Shown here one piece after another: positions 9,065 through 17,701 of a stretch of 64,000 nt of DNA (within the stretch, counting starts at the first letter, position 1; every line of letters begins with the position of its first letter). Source of the stretch: CBDBJQ01 sp965206405 (lineage in GTDB: Bacteria; Pseudomonadota; Alphaproteobacteria; UBA8366); NCBI GenBank assembly GCA_965206405.1, contig CBDBJQ010000006.1, positions 1,488,001 to 1,552,000 of the forward strand, read 5' to 3'. The notes beneath the pieces were generated by a model. The model made no database searches and was not told the DNA's origin. It was given only the letters and a program-made list of their open reading frames with translations. Position numbers and translations under genes: made by a program.

Positions 9065-9541
9065 TCAGTTTCCAAGCACGGCCGGCCAGTTCTCATCCGC
9101 CTTTGCGATATTGCCGGGGATATCCTGCTCCCAGCGCGCCTGGACTTCGGGCGAGAAGTTCAGGTAGAGCCGGTCATCAACAATGCTCCAGGCTTCGGGA
9201 ACGGTTGGGGCCGTCTGGCCGTGGCGAACCGCATAGGCGCAATAACCGCCGAAACGGGGCGCATAGCGCTCGGAATCGGCCACAAAGGCATCGCGGTTGG
9301 CCGCACTGCTGAAATGCCAGGTCGCGCCCTTCCAGCTGTGGCTGAACCGGGCATCACCGGATACCGGGCGTCCCTCGGTGAAATAGGCAACGGGATCAAT
9401 GCCGCTGATCGCAACCCCGCCTCGGCTGTAGATCTCGGGTTTTCCAGCAGCCGCGTCTGTGGCTGCAAGTACCGACGCAAGCACCAATGCAAACAAGGCC
9501 GCCGCAATCAGAGATGGCGTAATGTGGATATTCTGGCGCAT
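9065..9541 (-). CDS. Secreted YHS-domain protein (copy 2)
   Basis: A 158-aa paralogue of the neighbouring gene with the same signal peptide (SLIAAALFALVLA), the same GGVAISGIDPVAYFTEGRPVSG and KGATWHFSSAANRD core and FGGYCAYAV, and the same C-terminus. The two proteins are near-identical through the middle of the domain and diverge toward both ends. The ATG at 9541 aligns with the start region of copy 1 and has GGAGG about 11 nt upstream; ATGs at 9559 and 9577 are alternatives. A recent tandem duplication followed by divergence is likely. Confidence 0.85.
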   Translation of the reverse strand: MRQNIHITPSLIAAALFALVLASVLAATDAAAGKPEIYSRGGVAISGIDPVAYFTEGRPVSGDARFSHSWKGATWHFSSAANRDAFVADSERYAPRFGGYCAYAVRHGQTAPTVPEAWSIVDDRLYLNFSPEVQARWEQDIPGNIAKADENWPAVLGN

Positions 9542-9656
9542 ATAGAAACTCGCCTCCATAGCCAGGGAATCAACCATGAAACCGATATGACGCTCAACCT
9601 TGCGCCTGTTGCGTCGGCCTCCCGGGGCGCTGCGGATGCCGCAACGCCAGCCGGGG

Positions 9657-10964
9657 TCAATTGTGCATCAGGCTCGGCAGCCAGGTGATGATCTCCGGAA
9701 AGGCCAGGAACAGCGCCACAGTGGCCACGTCGGCGCCGAAAAACGGCGCGATTCCACGGAACACATCACTGAGCGGTATATCTGGTCGTACCGCGCTCAC
9801 AACATAACAGTTCAGCCCTACCGGTGGGGTGATGAGGCACACCTCACACATCTTGACGACGATAATACCGAACCAGATCGGACTGTAGCCGAGTTCGATC
9901 ACCGCCGGGAAAACCACGGGCAGGGTCAGCAGCAGCATGCCGATCGCGTCCATGAACATGCCGAGGACCGCATAGCCGAGCAGGATCATGATCATGATCA
10001 CGACCGGGGGCAAGAACTCCCTCAAGCTGACCGTCCACTCGGCGAAGGCCTGCGGCACACCGGAATAGCCAAGGAAACGAACGAAGATCAGAACGCCCCA
10101 GATCAGGGCGAAGATCATGACCGTGAGCTTGGCCGTCTCGAGCAGCGCGTCCTGCAAATTGTGCCACTTCATGCCGTGCCAGAACGCGACCACCAGAACG
10201 ATGAAGGCGCCGAGCGCGCCTGCCTCGGTCGGTGTCGCCTTGCCCGTATACATGGCCCAGAAGATCACGCCGATGACGAAGAAAATCGGCAGGGTTCCAG
10301 GAATGGTCTTGAATCGCTCCATAAGCGGCGGCGAAGCCACGGGGCGGCCAAGCGACGGATTGATCCAGCATTCGCCAATGATCAGCGCTGCGTAGATCAG
10401 TGCCGACACGACGCCCGGCAGGAATCCGGCGATAATCAAGGCCCCGACGGACTCCTCCACGATAATCGCGTAGATGACGAGAATTGCGCTTGGCGGGATC
10501 AACGAAGCCAGGGTACCGCCCGCAGCCACGACACCGGCGGCAAGCCGGGGGCTGTAGCCGTATTGCAGCATGTGCGGGATCGCCACCCGGCTGAACACTG
10601 CAGCCGTTGCAGTACTCGCACCCGAGACCGCCGCAAAACCGGCTGTCGCGAAGACCGAGGCGACCGCAAGTCCCCCGGGAACCCATCCGAACCACGCGCG
10701 AGCCGCGCGGAACAGGGCGTGGGTCAGCCCGGCGTGATAGGCGATGAAGCCGATAAGAATGAACATCGGCAGGACACTGAGCACGTAGTTGACCGACTTC
10801 GAATGCGGGATGGTACCCACAATACCAGCACCGGCCTGCCAGCCGATGATAGCGATGGTGCCAAGCAAGCCGACGATCGCAGCGGTGATAAAAACGCGGA
10901 CACCGAGAAAGACCATCACCAGCAGCGCGCCGGTGCCGATCAGGCCGATTGTGAATTCATCCAT
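9657..10964 (-). CDS. dctM: TRAP transporter large permease
   Basis: A 435-aa hydrophobic protein of the DctM family, the ion-coupled permease of a tripartite TRAP transporter in the inner membrane. Many transmembrane segments are visible, with family sequences such as FATAGFAAVSGASTATAAVFSRVAIPHM, AAGGTLASLIPPSAILVIYA and KMCEVCLITPPVGLNCYVV. The start overlaps the end of dctQ by 8 bp. The complete transporter is encoded as P, Q, M in transcription order. Confidence 0.95.
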   Translation of the reverse strand: MDEFTIGLIGTGALLVMVFLGVRVFITAAIVGLLGTIAIIGWQAGAGIVGTIPHSKSVNYVLSVLPMFILIGFIAYHAGLTHALFRAARAWFGWVPGGLAVASVFATAGFAAVSGASTATAAVFSRVAIPHMLQYGYSPRLAAGVVAAGGTLASLIPPSAILVIYAIIVEESVGALIIAGFLPGVVSALIYAALIIGECWINPSLGRPVASPPLMERFKTIPGTLPIFFVIGVIFWAMYTGKATPTEAGALGAFIVLVVAFWHGMKWHNLQDALLETAKLTVMIFALIWGVLIFVRFLGYSGVPQAFAEWTVSLREFLPPVVIMIMILLGYAVLGMFMDAIGMLLLTLPVVFPAVIELGYSPIWFGIIVVKMCEVCLITPPVGLNCYVVSAVRPDIPLSDVFRGIAPFFGADVATVALFLAFPEIITWLPSLMHN

Positions 10965-11631
10965 CGGCCCGCCCCCCGGTCTGGTTGTCGCCGGTGATAA
11001 CCACTTTCTCTTCCTCGCCAGCCAGACCGACTTCGATCTCGTGCTGGGCGATTTCCTCCACCGTCTCTATCTCCGGGATACCGATATGCACCGCGTCAGG
11101 CTTTACGCACAGCCGCAGGAAGCCGGCCAGCTGGATCAGCAGCCGGATAAGGAGCATCAGGAAAGCAAAGGGGACAATGATTTTGGAGGGCCACAGGGTG
11201 ATCTCGATGTCGATCGAGCTGTCGCCGATAGTCCAGGCCCGCAGGAAGTGGGTCCATCCATAAATCATCAGGACGGTGATGGTGAAGATCGCAATCAGCG
11301 TGCCGCAGACCTCGATCATCCAGAGAAAGCGCCCGTGGAATCTGTTGAGCAGAAGCTCCATGCGGATATGGCCGCCAAGTCTCTGGCAGTAGGCAAGCCC
11401 GAGAAACGCGAAAATCGTCATCGCCACCTCGACGATGTCGACATAACCACGCACTGGCTCGTTGAAAACAGAACGCCCGATGACCTGCACGACACCGAGC
11501 ATCATCAGGCAAAGGATAAACGATGCCGCCAGGAAATTGCAGGCGCTCTCGACCTTGAAGTACCAAGTGTCGAAAGTCTTGAGGAGGATTTCACCCCGCG
11601 TCAGCTCGTTTGCGTCAGACGCAGATACCAT
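10957..11631 (-). CDS. dctQ: TRAP transporter small permease
   Basis: A 224-aa membrane protein of the DctQ family with four hydrophobic segments and the typical GVVQVIGRSVFNEPV and GGHIRMELLLNRF stretches. It partners DctM in the membrane. The ATG has AAGGGAG upstream. The C-terminal ~40 residues are hydrophilic and acidic, longer than in many DctQ proteins. Confidence 0.93.
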   Translation of the reverse strand: MVSASDANELTRGEILLKTFDTWYFKVESACNFLAASFILCLMMLGVVQVIGRSVFNEPVRGYVDIVEVAMTIFAFLGLAYCQRLGGHIRMELLLNRFHGRFLWMIEVCGTLIAIFTITVLMIYGWTHFLRAWTIGDSSIDIEITLWPSKIIVPFAFLMLLIRLLIQLAGFLRLCVKPDAVHIGIPEIETVEEIAQHEIEVGLAGEEEKVVITGDNQTGGRADG

Positions 11632-11674
11632 ACGTCTTCTCCCTTCCCGGTCAGGAGATTTGGGAAATACCCGA

Positions 11675-11702
11675 ACGGAGAGGCCGCAAGCGGCCTCCCC
11701 GT
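11675..11702 (-). promoter_or_regulatory. Intercistronic hairpin between dctP and dctQ
   Basis: A strong stem (agaggccgc 11679-11687 pairing with gcggcctcc 11690-11698, extended by ACGG/CCGT with one mismatch) lies in the 95-bp gap after dctP. There is no T-run on the transcribed strand, so it is better read as an mRNA-stabilising or attenuating structure that keeps binding protein more abundant than permease. Confidence 0.55.
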
Positions 11703-11726
11703 CCGGTTTGGTTCAGGTCTTTGGGT

Positions 11727-12779
11727 TCAGGAACCCGCAGTCTTCAGAACGAGGTCAAGAAGTTCCTGGGCGGGAAGCTCGCCTTTGTTTTCCGTCACCC
11801 ACTTATCCCAGAGCGGCTTGCCCGCAACATCGCGGAACCGAGCCATCTCGTTCTCGGGAATGACAATCGGGGTCATCTTCTTCGGCCATTCCGCGAGGTT
11901 GACCTTGTCCTTCTCGGCATAGGCAGTTTCAAGAGCCTTGTAGGCGCCGTCCTTCAGCTCGAGAAGAAGCTGTTTGTACTGCTCCGGAAGCTTGGCCCAG
12001 GCGGCTTTGTTGAAGACGATCGGGCAGTTCACGGTGCCGAGCTTCATGTTGGTGGTGTACCACTCGGCAACCTCGTCCACCTTGTAGGCGCGGAAGGTGT
12101 AGGTGAAAGGGAAGCCAACGGCATCAACCGTACCACGGGAGATGGCGTTGTAGACCTCCGGAGCCGGCACTGTGGTCGGCACGGCGCCGATCGCCTCGGC
12201 CGCACGACCCATTCCACCAAGAGCCCGCAGACGCATGCCCTTGAAGTCGGCAACGGTGCGTGGCGCCTTGCCGCGGCCCATGTACTCATACTGGGGCAGC
12301 AGCATCGACATGTAGATAACCGCATTCCACTTACCGAGAGCGGCTTGCGAGGCCGGATGCGCGTAGACTGCATCATGAACCCGACGCATCGTGTCGAAAT
12401 CCTTCAGCGGAAGGAACGGCAGGTCGAGCACGTTCAGCGGCGCGTTCTTCTTGGGATGATAGGCGGCGCAGAAGCTGGCCGACTCAAAAGCGCCGACGGA
12501 GATACCATCAAGGTTCTCCTTACTCTTCGACAATTGCTGTCCATAGTAGAGCTGCAGGGTGAATTTTCCCTCAGTACGCTTGGCAACCTGCGCGGAAACA
12601 TATTCCGGTGCTTCGGTGAAAGCCCGGCGCTTGCCCCACAGGGACATCCGCCATTTAATCTTCGGGCCATCGACCATCTGGGCGTTGGCCACTCCCATTC
12701 CCGGCAGGGCGGTGCTCATGGGAATGGCGAAGGCCGCAGCCACAAGCGCGGCCGCGAAAATCGTCATCATTTTTTTCAT
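11727..12779 (-). CDS. dctP: TRAP transporter periplasmic substrate-binding protein
   Basis: A 350-aa DctP-family solute receptor with a signal peptide (MKKMMTIFAAALVAAAFAIP..., cleavage probably near VANAQ). The TRAP-type ligand region is seen in the FKGMRLRALGGMGRAAEAIGAVPTTVPAPEVYNAISRGTVDAVGFP segment with the conserved arginine. The ligand is probably a carboxylate; the sequence does not say which. GGGGAGG lies upstream of the ATG. It is first in the dctPQM operon. Confidence 0.93.
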   Translation of the reverse strand: MKKMMTIFAAALVAAAFAIPMSTALPGMGVANAQMVDGPKIKWRMSLWGKRRAFTEAPEYVSAQVAKRTEGKFTLQLYYGQQLSKSKENLDGISVGAFESASFCAAYHPKKNAPLNVLDLPFLPLKDFDTMRRVHDAVYAHPASQAALGKWNAVIYMSMLLPQYEYMGRGKAPRTVADFKGMRLRALGGMGRAAEAIGAVPTTVPAPEVYNAISRGTVDAVGFPFTYTFRAYKVDEVAEWYTTNMKLGTVNCPIVFNKAAWAKLPEQYKQLLLELKDGAYKALETAYAEKDKVNLAEWPKKMTPIVIPENEMARFRDVAGKPLWDKWVTENKGELPAQELLDLVLKTAGS

Positions 12780-12892
12780 TGGGTTCTTACCTCCCCGTTG
12801 GGTTGGATTGGCTTGTTGTTTTTACGTCGTTGCAATGTCCAGGGCGCCGGACAGGTTTTCGATTCTATCCGTATCGAGACCGAATCTCTAGC

Positions 12893-12920
12893 GATATAAT
12901 CCACAAGCAATTTCCGACAA
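12893..12920 (-). promoter_or_regulatory. Sigma-70-like promoter candidate for dctPQM
   Basis: On the minus strand TTGTCG and TATATC are separated by 16 bp about 115 bp before the dctP ATG. Just downstream is a short inverted repeat (gaga-5 bp-tctc), which may be an operator. Read by eye only. Confidence 0.35.
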
Positions 12921-13034
12921 CATTTGAAATGCGCTCCCGCTTCCTGAAACCCCTGCCGTGAATCACGGTTGAGCGCCCAAAACACGCCAACGGGAACGCG
13001 CCGGGGAAACCTTGGCGCCCCTTCAGCGGCCCCT

Positions 13035-13916
13035 TCAGCGGCCGCGGAACACCGGTGCTCGTTTCTCACGGAAGGCTGCAATGCCCTCGTCGCCGTCTTT
13101 ACTCGAGTTGACGCGATCAACCCGCATCCGGGCGATACCGGCGATTTCGCTCGGCCCCTTGGGAACCGTGTCGTTGGCCCACTGCTTGAGCATCGTGGAC
13201 GGTAGCGGCGCCGTCGCCGCAATCTTGCGGGCGTATTCCATCGCCACGGCCTTGTGCTTGCCCTCGGGCACAACCTGGTTGGCGTATCCCACTTCATAGG
13301 CCCGCTGGGCGTCGATCGGATCGCCGACCAGGACCAGTTCCATGGCAATCTTGTGGGGGATTCGCACGGCAAGGGTTGCAATCAGCCCGCCGCTGTAGCC
13401 GACCTTGACCTCGGGATAGATGAACCGGGTATTTTCAGTGATCACCAGAATGTCGCACATCGTGGTCAACACCATGCCGCCGCCAACGCACCATCCCGTC
13501 ACGGCACCGATCACCGGCTTGTCAACGGGAACGCCGACACCGGGAATGCCGCGAAAGAGATCCCGCGGCATAGAGTCGAGATCCGCGCCGGCGGTAAAGG
13601 CGCGATCGCCTGAGGCGGTCAGCACCGCAACCCTGTCATCGGAAGCCATGAAACGTTCCCAGGCTGCGTGCAGCCCGTCGACGAGTTCCGTATTGAGTCT
13701 GTTCATCGCATCCGGCCGGTTCAGGGTTATCGTGGCAATGCCCTGGGAGGACCGATAGAGCACCGGGCGCCCTGCCCTTTTTGCCGGCGCGGTTTTCACC
13801 CGGATTGTTTTTGCCGGCTTCGATCGCGCTGTTTTTGCCCGCGTCGTTTTCGCCGATTTCGGCCGGGCTTTTGTACGGGCGGCTGTCGCTTTTTTTGCCT
13901 TCGCTTTCGCTACCAT
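13035..13916 (-). CDS. Enoyl-CoA hydratase/isomerase with a histone-H1-like N-terminal tail
   Basis: The crotonase domain spans about residues 50-293: GIATITLNRPDAMNRLN, the oxyanion-hole segments FTAGADLDSM and GWCVGGGMVL, and the YPEVKVGYSGG region. The glutamate of the PEV motif (equivalent to crotonase Glu164) is present, but the GGGCE position has Val, so it may be an isomerase or another crotonase reaction rather than a simple hydratase. Residues 2-48 form a tail rich in Lys, Ala, Arg and Thr, resembling the AlgP/histone-H1 type of DNA-binding tail. The ATG at 13916 has AGGGAG at good spacing, which supports the long form; a GTG around residue 52 would give a tail-less protein. Confidence 0.88.
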   Translation of the reverse strand: MVAKAKAKKATAARTKARPKSAKTTRAKTARSKPAKTIRVKTAPAKRAGRPVLYRSSQGIATITLNRPDAMNRLNTELVDGLHAAWERFMASDDRVAVLTASGDRAFTAGADLDSMPRDLFRGIPGVGVPVDKPVIGAVTGWCVGGGMVLTTMCDILVITENTRFIYPEVKVGYSGGLIATLAVRIPHKIAMELVLVGDPIDAQRAYEVGYANQVVPEGKHKAVAMEYARKIAATAPLPSTMLKQWANDTVPKGPSEIAGIARMRVDRVNSSKDGDEGIAAFREKRAPVFRGR

Positions 13917-13973
13917 CGCCTTGTCTCCCTGTGCCTTCGTGTTTGTGCGCGTTCCGGTTTGCGCTCGTTTTTG

Positions 13974-15701
13974 TTATCGAATTGCCTTGGCGGCTACAGG
14001 GTCCACGCCGCTGCCGCGAACCGTGTCGATCTGCGCCCGGGTGGTGATGTTTTCGAGCGGGAAGCGCAATTCCAGCACCGCCGCCCGGCCGACACCCAGC
14101 GCTTTCTCGAAGGCTGGCGCGAACTCCTCGGTTGTTTCGATCACGGTGCCGAAAGCACCGAAACTTTCGGCCCACAGCGCATAGTCTGGATTGGTCAGAT
14201 CGGTGGCAATCTTCCGGTCCGGATAATCCCGCTCCTGGTGCATGCGGATGGTTCCATAAGAGTTGTTATTGACGATCAGGATCACCGGATCGATGCCGTA
14301 ATGAACCGCCGTGGCGAGTTCCTGTCCCGACATCATGGCGCCGCCGTCACCGACAAAGCAGATCACCGGGCGGTCCGGATAGATCAGCCGGGCGGACACC
14401 GCGGCCGGGATGGCGTAGCCCATAGCACCGCTGGTCGGTGCGAGCTGGGTGCCGGGTTTGCGATAGCAGTGAAAGCGCTGCGGCCAGCCGGAAAAGTTGC
14501 CCGCATCGTTGACAATGATTGCGTTGTCCGGCAGGCGGGCATCGATTTCCGCCATCACCGCGTGCATATCAAGCGGCCCCGCAGGTACGAAGGACGGCTT
14601 GAGATTCTCATGGTAATCCCGGTTTGCCTGCGCCGTCCAGTCAGCCCAGGCGCCGTTGGCCGACACGACAAGGCCTCGGGCGGCGGCAGCGAAACTCTCC
14701 ATCGAGGCGCAGATTGCAAGATCCGGTGCAAAGACCCGCCCGAGCTCGGACGGATCCATGTAGATATGGACAAAACGCTGTTGGGGTGTCGGGGTCGTCA
14801 TCAGGCTGTAGTTCTGGGTCGTCTGTTCGCCCATGCGCGGCCCGATCGCCACCAGAAGATCCGCTTCCCGGATTCGCTTCGCCAGGGCCGGGCTGGCGCT
14901 GGTGCCGAGTTCACCGGCGTAGTTCGGATGCGCGTTGTCGAACAGATCCTGGCACCGGAAGGACGCGGCAACCGGCAGATCGGTCGATTCGGCGAAGGCC
15001 TGGATGTCGGCGCAGGCGGTCTCGCTCCAGCCGGCGCCGCCGAGAATCATCAGCGGCCGTTCCGCACCCTCCAGCATGGCCTGGAATGACGCCACCGCGG
15101 CATCGGAGACCTCCGGGCGCACAACCTGGAAAGGCCGGGCGTCCTCGACCGCCACCATGTCACGTTGCATGTCTTCGGGTATCGAAACGGCCACCGGCCC
15201 CGGGCGGCCGGACGCGGCCCGATAGAAGGCCTGGCTCACTAGCTCTGGAACGCGTTTTGCGTCGTCTATCTGCACCACCGCCTTGCAGAGCGCGCCGTAA
15301 AACTGGTGGTAATCGACCTCCTGGAACGCCTCGCGATACTCCTGCTCACGGGCGACCTGCCCGATGAATACCACCATCGGCGTTGAATCCTGCATCGCCG
15401 TGTGAACGCCGATCGAACCGTTACAGGCGCCCGGACCTCGCGTCACCATCGCGACCGCAACCCGCCCGGTGAGCTTGCCATAGGCCTCGGCCATGTTGGT
15501 CGCCCCGCCCTCCTGCCGGCAGGCCACGGTGTGGATACCATTGCGAGCGTCATGCAGGGCGTCGAGAACGGTCAGAAAGCTCTCGCCGGGGACACAGAAC
15601 ACGGTATCGACGCCATGCACCTTCAATTGGTCGACCAGAACCTGGCCGCCGCTACGCAGATCGGGACCCGTTGCCATACTCTCCGCCATGCTCTCTGCCA
15701 T
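13974..15701 (-). CDS. Thiamine-diphosphate-dependent enzyme (acetolactate synthase-like)
   Basis: A 575-aa member of the acetolactate synthase / benzoylformate decarboxylase superfamily. The N-terminal Pyr domain has the catalytic Glu in CVPGESFLTVLD; the central domain follows; the C-terminal PP domain has the ThDP/Mg motif GDGGAMMSGQELATA...VNNNS. The reaction could be decarboxylation or carboligation of a 2-oxo acid, or an oxalyl-CoA/sulfoacetaldehyde-type activity; it is not a confident IlvB. Three in-frame ATGs (15701, 15689, 15677) lie in an imperfect 12-bp duplication encoding MAES-MAES-MATG. The ATG at 15677 has GGAG at suitable distance and is an equally good start. Confidence 0.88.
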   Translation of the reverse strand: MAESMAESMATGPDLRSGGQVLVDQLKVHGVDTVFCVPGESFLTVLDALHDARNGIHTVACRQEGGATNMAEAYGKLTGRVAVAMVTRGPGACNGSIGVHTAMQDSTPMVVFIGQVAREQEYREAFQEVDYHQFYGALCKAVVQIDDAKRVPELVSQAFYRAASGRPGPVAVSIPEDMQRDMVAVEDARPFQVVRPEVSDAAVASFQAMLEGAERPLMILGGAGWSETACADIQAFAESTDLPVAASFRCQDLFDNAHPNYAGELGTSASPALAKRIREADLLVAIGPRMGEQTTQNYSLMTTPTPQQRFVHIYMDPSELGRVFAPDLAICASMESFAAAARGLVVSANGAWADWTAQANRDYHENLKPSFVPAGPLDMHAVMAEIDARLPDNAIIVNDAGNFSGWPQRFHCYRKPGTQLAPTSGAMGYAIPAAVSARLIYPDRPVICFVGDGGAMMSGQELATAVHYGIDPVILIVNNNSYGTIRMHQERDYPDRKIATDLTNPDYALWAESFGAFGTVIETTEEFAPAFEKALGVGRAAVLELRFPLENITTRAQIDTVRGSGVDPVAAKAIR

Positions 15702-15742
15702 GCTCCCTGGTGAAATTAAGTGTAGCGGAATGCGCGCCGAAT

Positions 15743-16624
15743 TCAGAAATACCCGTCGCCGATCGCGTCGCGGACCCGCCGGAACACATCGAGATGCGCA
15801 TCTATGGAGGGAAGGCCTGCATCCATGGTGCGCACCGTGACGTGGGTCGCGCCGAGGCCGATCCACTGCTTCAGCTCGTCGGCCAGCTCCTCGGGCTCGC
15901 GGTCGCCAAGCAGCAGGGTGACATCAATGCCAATCGATGCGGGATCGCGCCCCGCCTCCTGTGCCGCCTTCTGCATGACGCCGATCTGCCGCGCCGATTC
16001 ATTGCCGGCCGGCACCCGGGGGTTGAGAAACCAGCCATCGGCGATGCGCCCGGCCCGGCGGATCGCCGGATCCTCGAAGGCGCCGATCCACAGCGGGATC
16101 GGCTGCTGGATCGGCAGCGGGTTGATGCCAGTCTGCTTCTGGTTATGCCATTCGCCGGAAAAATCGCTATTGCGGCGGGTCCAGAGCTGCCGCAGATAGG
16201 CGACCTGTTCCTCGACCCGGCGGGCGCGGGTCGAGAATTTCTGGCCGAGAACGTCGTATTCCATGGCGTTCCATCCGATCCCGACGCCGAGGCGAAGACG
16301 GCCGCCGCTGAGCAGATCGATCTCCGCCGCCTGCTTGGCGACCAGCGCCGTCTGGCGTTGAGGCAGGATCAGGATGGCCGTTGCCATCTCGATGCTTTCG
16401 GTAACCCCGGCAAGGAAGCTGAACAGGGTGAGCGGCTCGTGGAACATGTTGTCGAGCGAGTAATAGGAGCGCCAGTCCTCGATGCTCTCCTGCACTTCCT
16501 GCACGACATGGTCGATGCAGGTCAGATGCTTGTAGCCCATGCCCTCGATGGCCTGGGAAAAATCCCGGATGACCACGGGATCGGTACCGATCTCGGTGGT
16601 CGGAAAAGCGATGCCAATGCGCAT
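15743..16624 (-). CDS. Luciferase-like (LLM class) flavin/F420-dependent oxidoreductase
   Basis: A 293-aa TIM-barrel protein of the bacterial luciferase family. It starts MRIGIAFPTTEIGTDP and has SFLAGVTESIEMATAILILPQRQTALVAKQAAEIDLLSGGRLRLGVGIGWN, the hallmark of the F420-type LLM subgroup, and PLWIGAFEDPAIRRAGRIADGW. GGAGGG lies 8 nt before the ATG at 16624. The substrate is unknown. It lies 41 bp before the ThDP enzyme on the same strand, and the two may be co-transcribed. Confidence 0.88.
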   Translation of the reverse strand: MRIGIAFPTTEIGTDPVVIRDFSQAIEGMGYKHLTCIDHVVQEVQESIEDWRSYYSLDNMFHEPLTLFSFLAGVTESIEMATAILILPQRQTALVAKQAAEIDLLSGGRLRLGVGIGWNAMEYDVLGQKFSTRARRVEEQVAYLRQLWTRRNSDFSGEWHNQKQTGINPLPIQQPIPLWIGAFEDPAIRRAGRIADGWFLNPRVPAGNESARQIGVMQKAAQEAGRDPASIGIDVTLLLGDREPEELADELKQWIGLGATHVTVRTMDAGLPSIDAHLDVFRRVRDAIGDGYF

Positions 16625-16757
16625 ATGTGCTACCCTCCGCACCCTATATGTCTCTTTGACCCCGTATCCGGGTATAAACCCTGCGACGAAGCTAAGTCCG
16701 GCCTGCCCGCAATCAACCGGATTTGCCGGATTCCAGCCCAGGGTTATCATCGCCCGC

Positions 16758-17666
16758 ATGTCGTTCACTCCTTCCTCCTCCGATAATTCCCGACCCGATC
16801 CCCGTACCCATGCCTGGCGCGCGGATCTTGCCGAAGAATCCTTGCGCGGAATCGTGCCCGCGCCGCGCTACACGGCGGGCAGGCCGTGTCGGGTAAGGTC
16901 CGGCAGCCTGCCCCTGCGCCGGAATCCCGAACACACGGCGCCGCTCGACAGTGAACTGTTATTCGGCGAAAACGTTCATCTTTATGACGAGGACGGCGAC
17001 TGGGCCTGGGTGCAGAACGATCGCGACGACTATGTCGGCTATGTCGAGAGGCTCGGTCTCGCTCCCCTCCAGGAGAACGAGAGCTCGCCAAACGGGGAAT
17101 CGCCAACACACAGGGTTTCCGCCTTGCGGACGTTTCTCTATCCCGAACCGGACATCAAGGCGCCGCCGGTGGAACTGATCAGCATGAACGGGCTGCTGCG
17201 GCTTCGCGGAGAAACCCCGGACGGTTTCGGCGTGGATCCCGGGGGCGGTTGGATTTTCATGGCGCACACGGCAGTGCTCGACGGCCCCGGGGCAACCGCC
17301 ATTGCCGGGACCGCCCTCGCCTTTCTTGGCACACCCTATCTCTGGGGCGGTCGGACCAGCCTCGGGCTGGACTGCTCAGGACTGGCGCAGATGGCACTTT
17401 TTGCCTGCGGCTATACGAAGGTTCCCCGCGACACGGATCTGCAGGAGGCGATCGGCAACGAAGTCGACTGGCAGGGTGATACGGATGCGCTGCAGCCCGG
17501 CGATCTGGTTTACTGGCGCGGCCACTGCGCGATCCGAGGCAATGAAGACGTGCTCATTCATGCCAACGCCACCGCCATGGCGGTCACGGCCGATCCCGTT
17601 GCGGATGCGCTCAAATGGATTGCGGACGCAACCGGCGACGACAGCCCCCGGCTGCGGCGTCTTTAG
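16758..17666 (+). CDS. NlpC/P60-family cysteine peptidase with SH3-like N-domain
   Basis: A 302-aa protein. The C-terminal NlpC/P60 domain has the catalytic Cys in GLDCSGLAQ and the His in VLIHANATAM, with GTPYLWGGRTS before the Cys and LQPGDLVYW between. The N-terminal part (PCRVRSGSLPLRR..., DGDWAWVQNDRDDYVGYV) resembles bacterial SH3 domains of dipeptidyl peptidases. Such enzymes cut gamma-D-Glu-diaminopimelate bonds in muropeptides. No signal peptide is evident, fitting a cytoplasmic recycling role. The ATG at 16758 is divergent from the LLM gene. Confidence 0.9.
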   Translation: MSFTPSSSDNSRPDPRTHAWRADLAEESLRGIVPAPRYTAGRPCRVRSGSLPLRRNPEHTAPLDSELLFGENVHLYDEDGDWAWVQNDRDDYVGYVERLGLAPLQENESSPNGESPTHRVSALRTFLYPEPDIKAPPVELISMNGLLRLRGETPDGFGVDPGGGWIFMAHTAVLDGPGATAIAGTALAFLGTPYLWGGRTSLGLDCSGLAQMALFACGYTKVPRDTDLQEAIGNEVDWQGDTDALQPGDLVYWRGHCAIRGNEDVLIHANATAMAVTADPVADALKWIADATGDDSPRLRRL

Positions 17667-17701
17667 ATTCCAACCAAAGGCGAAGACGAGAGAGGCACGG
17701 C

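Noticed and set aside
9600..10997. 465-aa plus-strand ORF opposite dctM
   Set aside because: It is Asp/His/Arg/Glu-rich antisense of a membrane-protein gene; the minus strand has family motifs and operon overlap.
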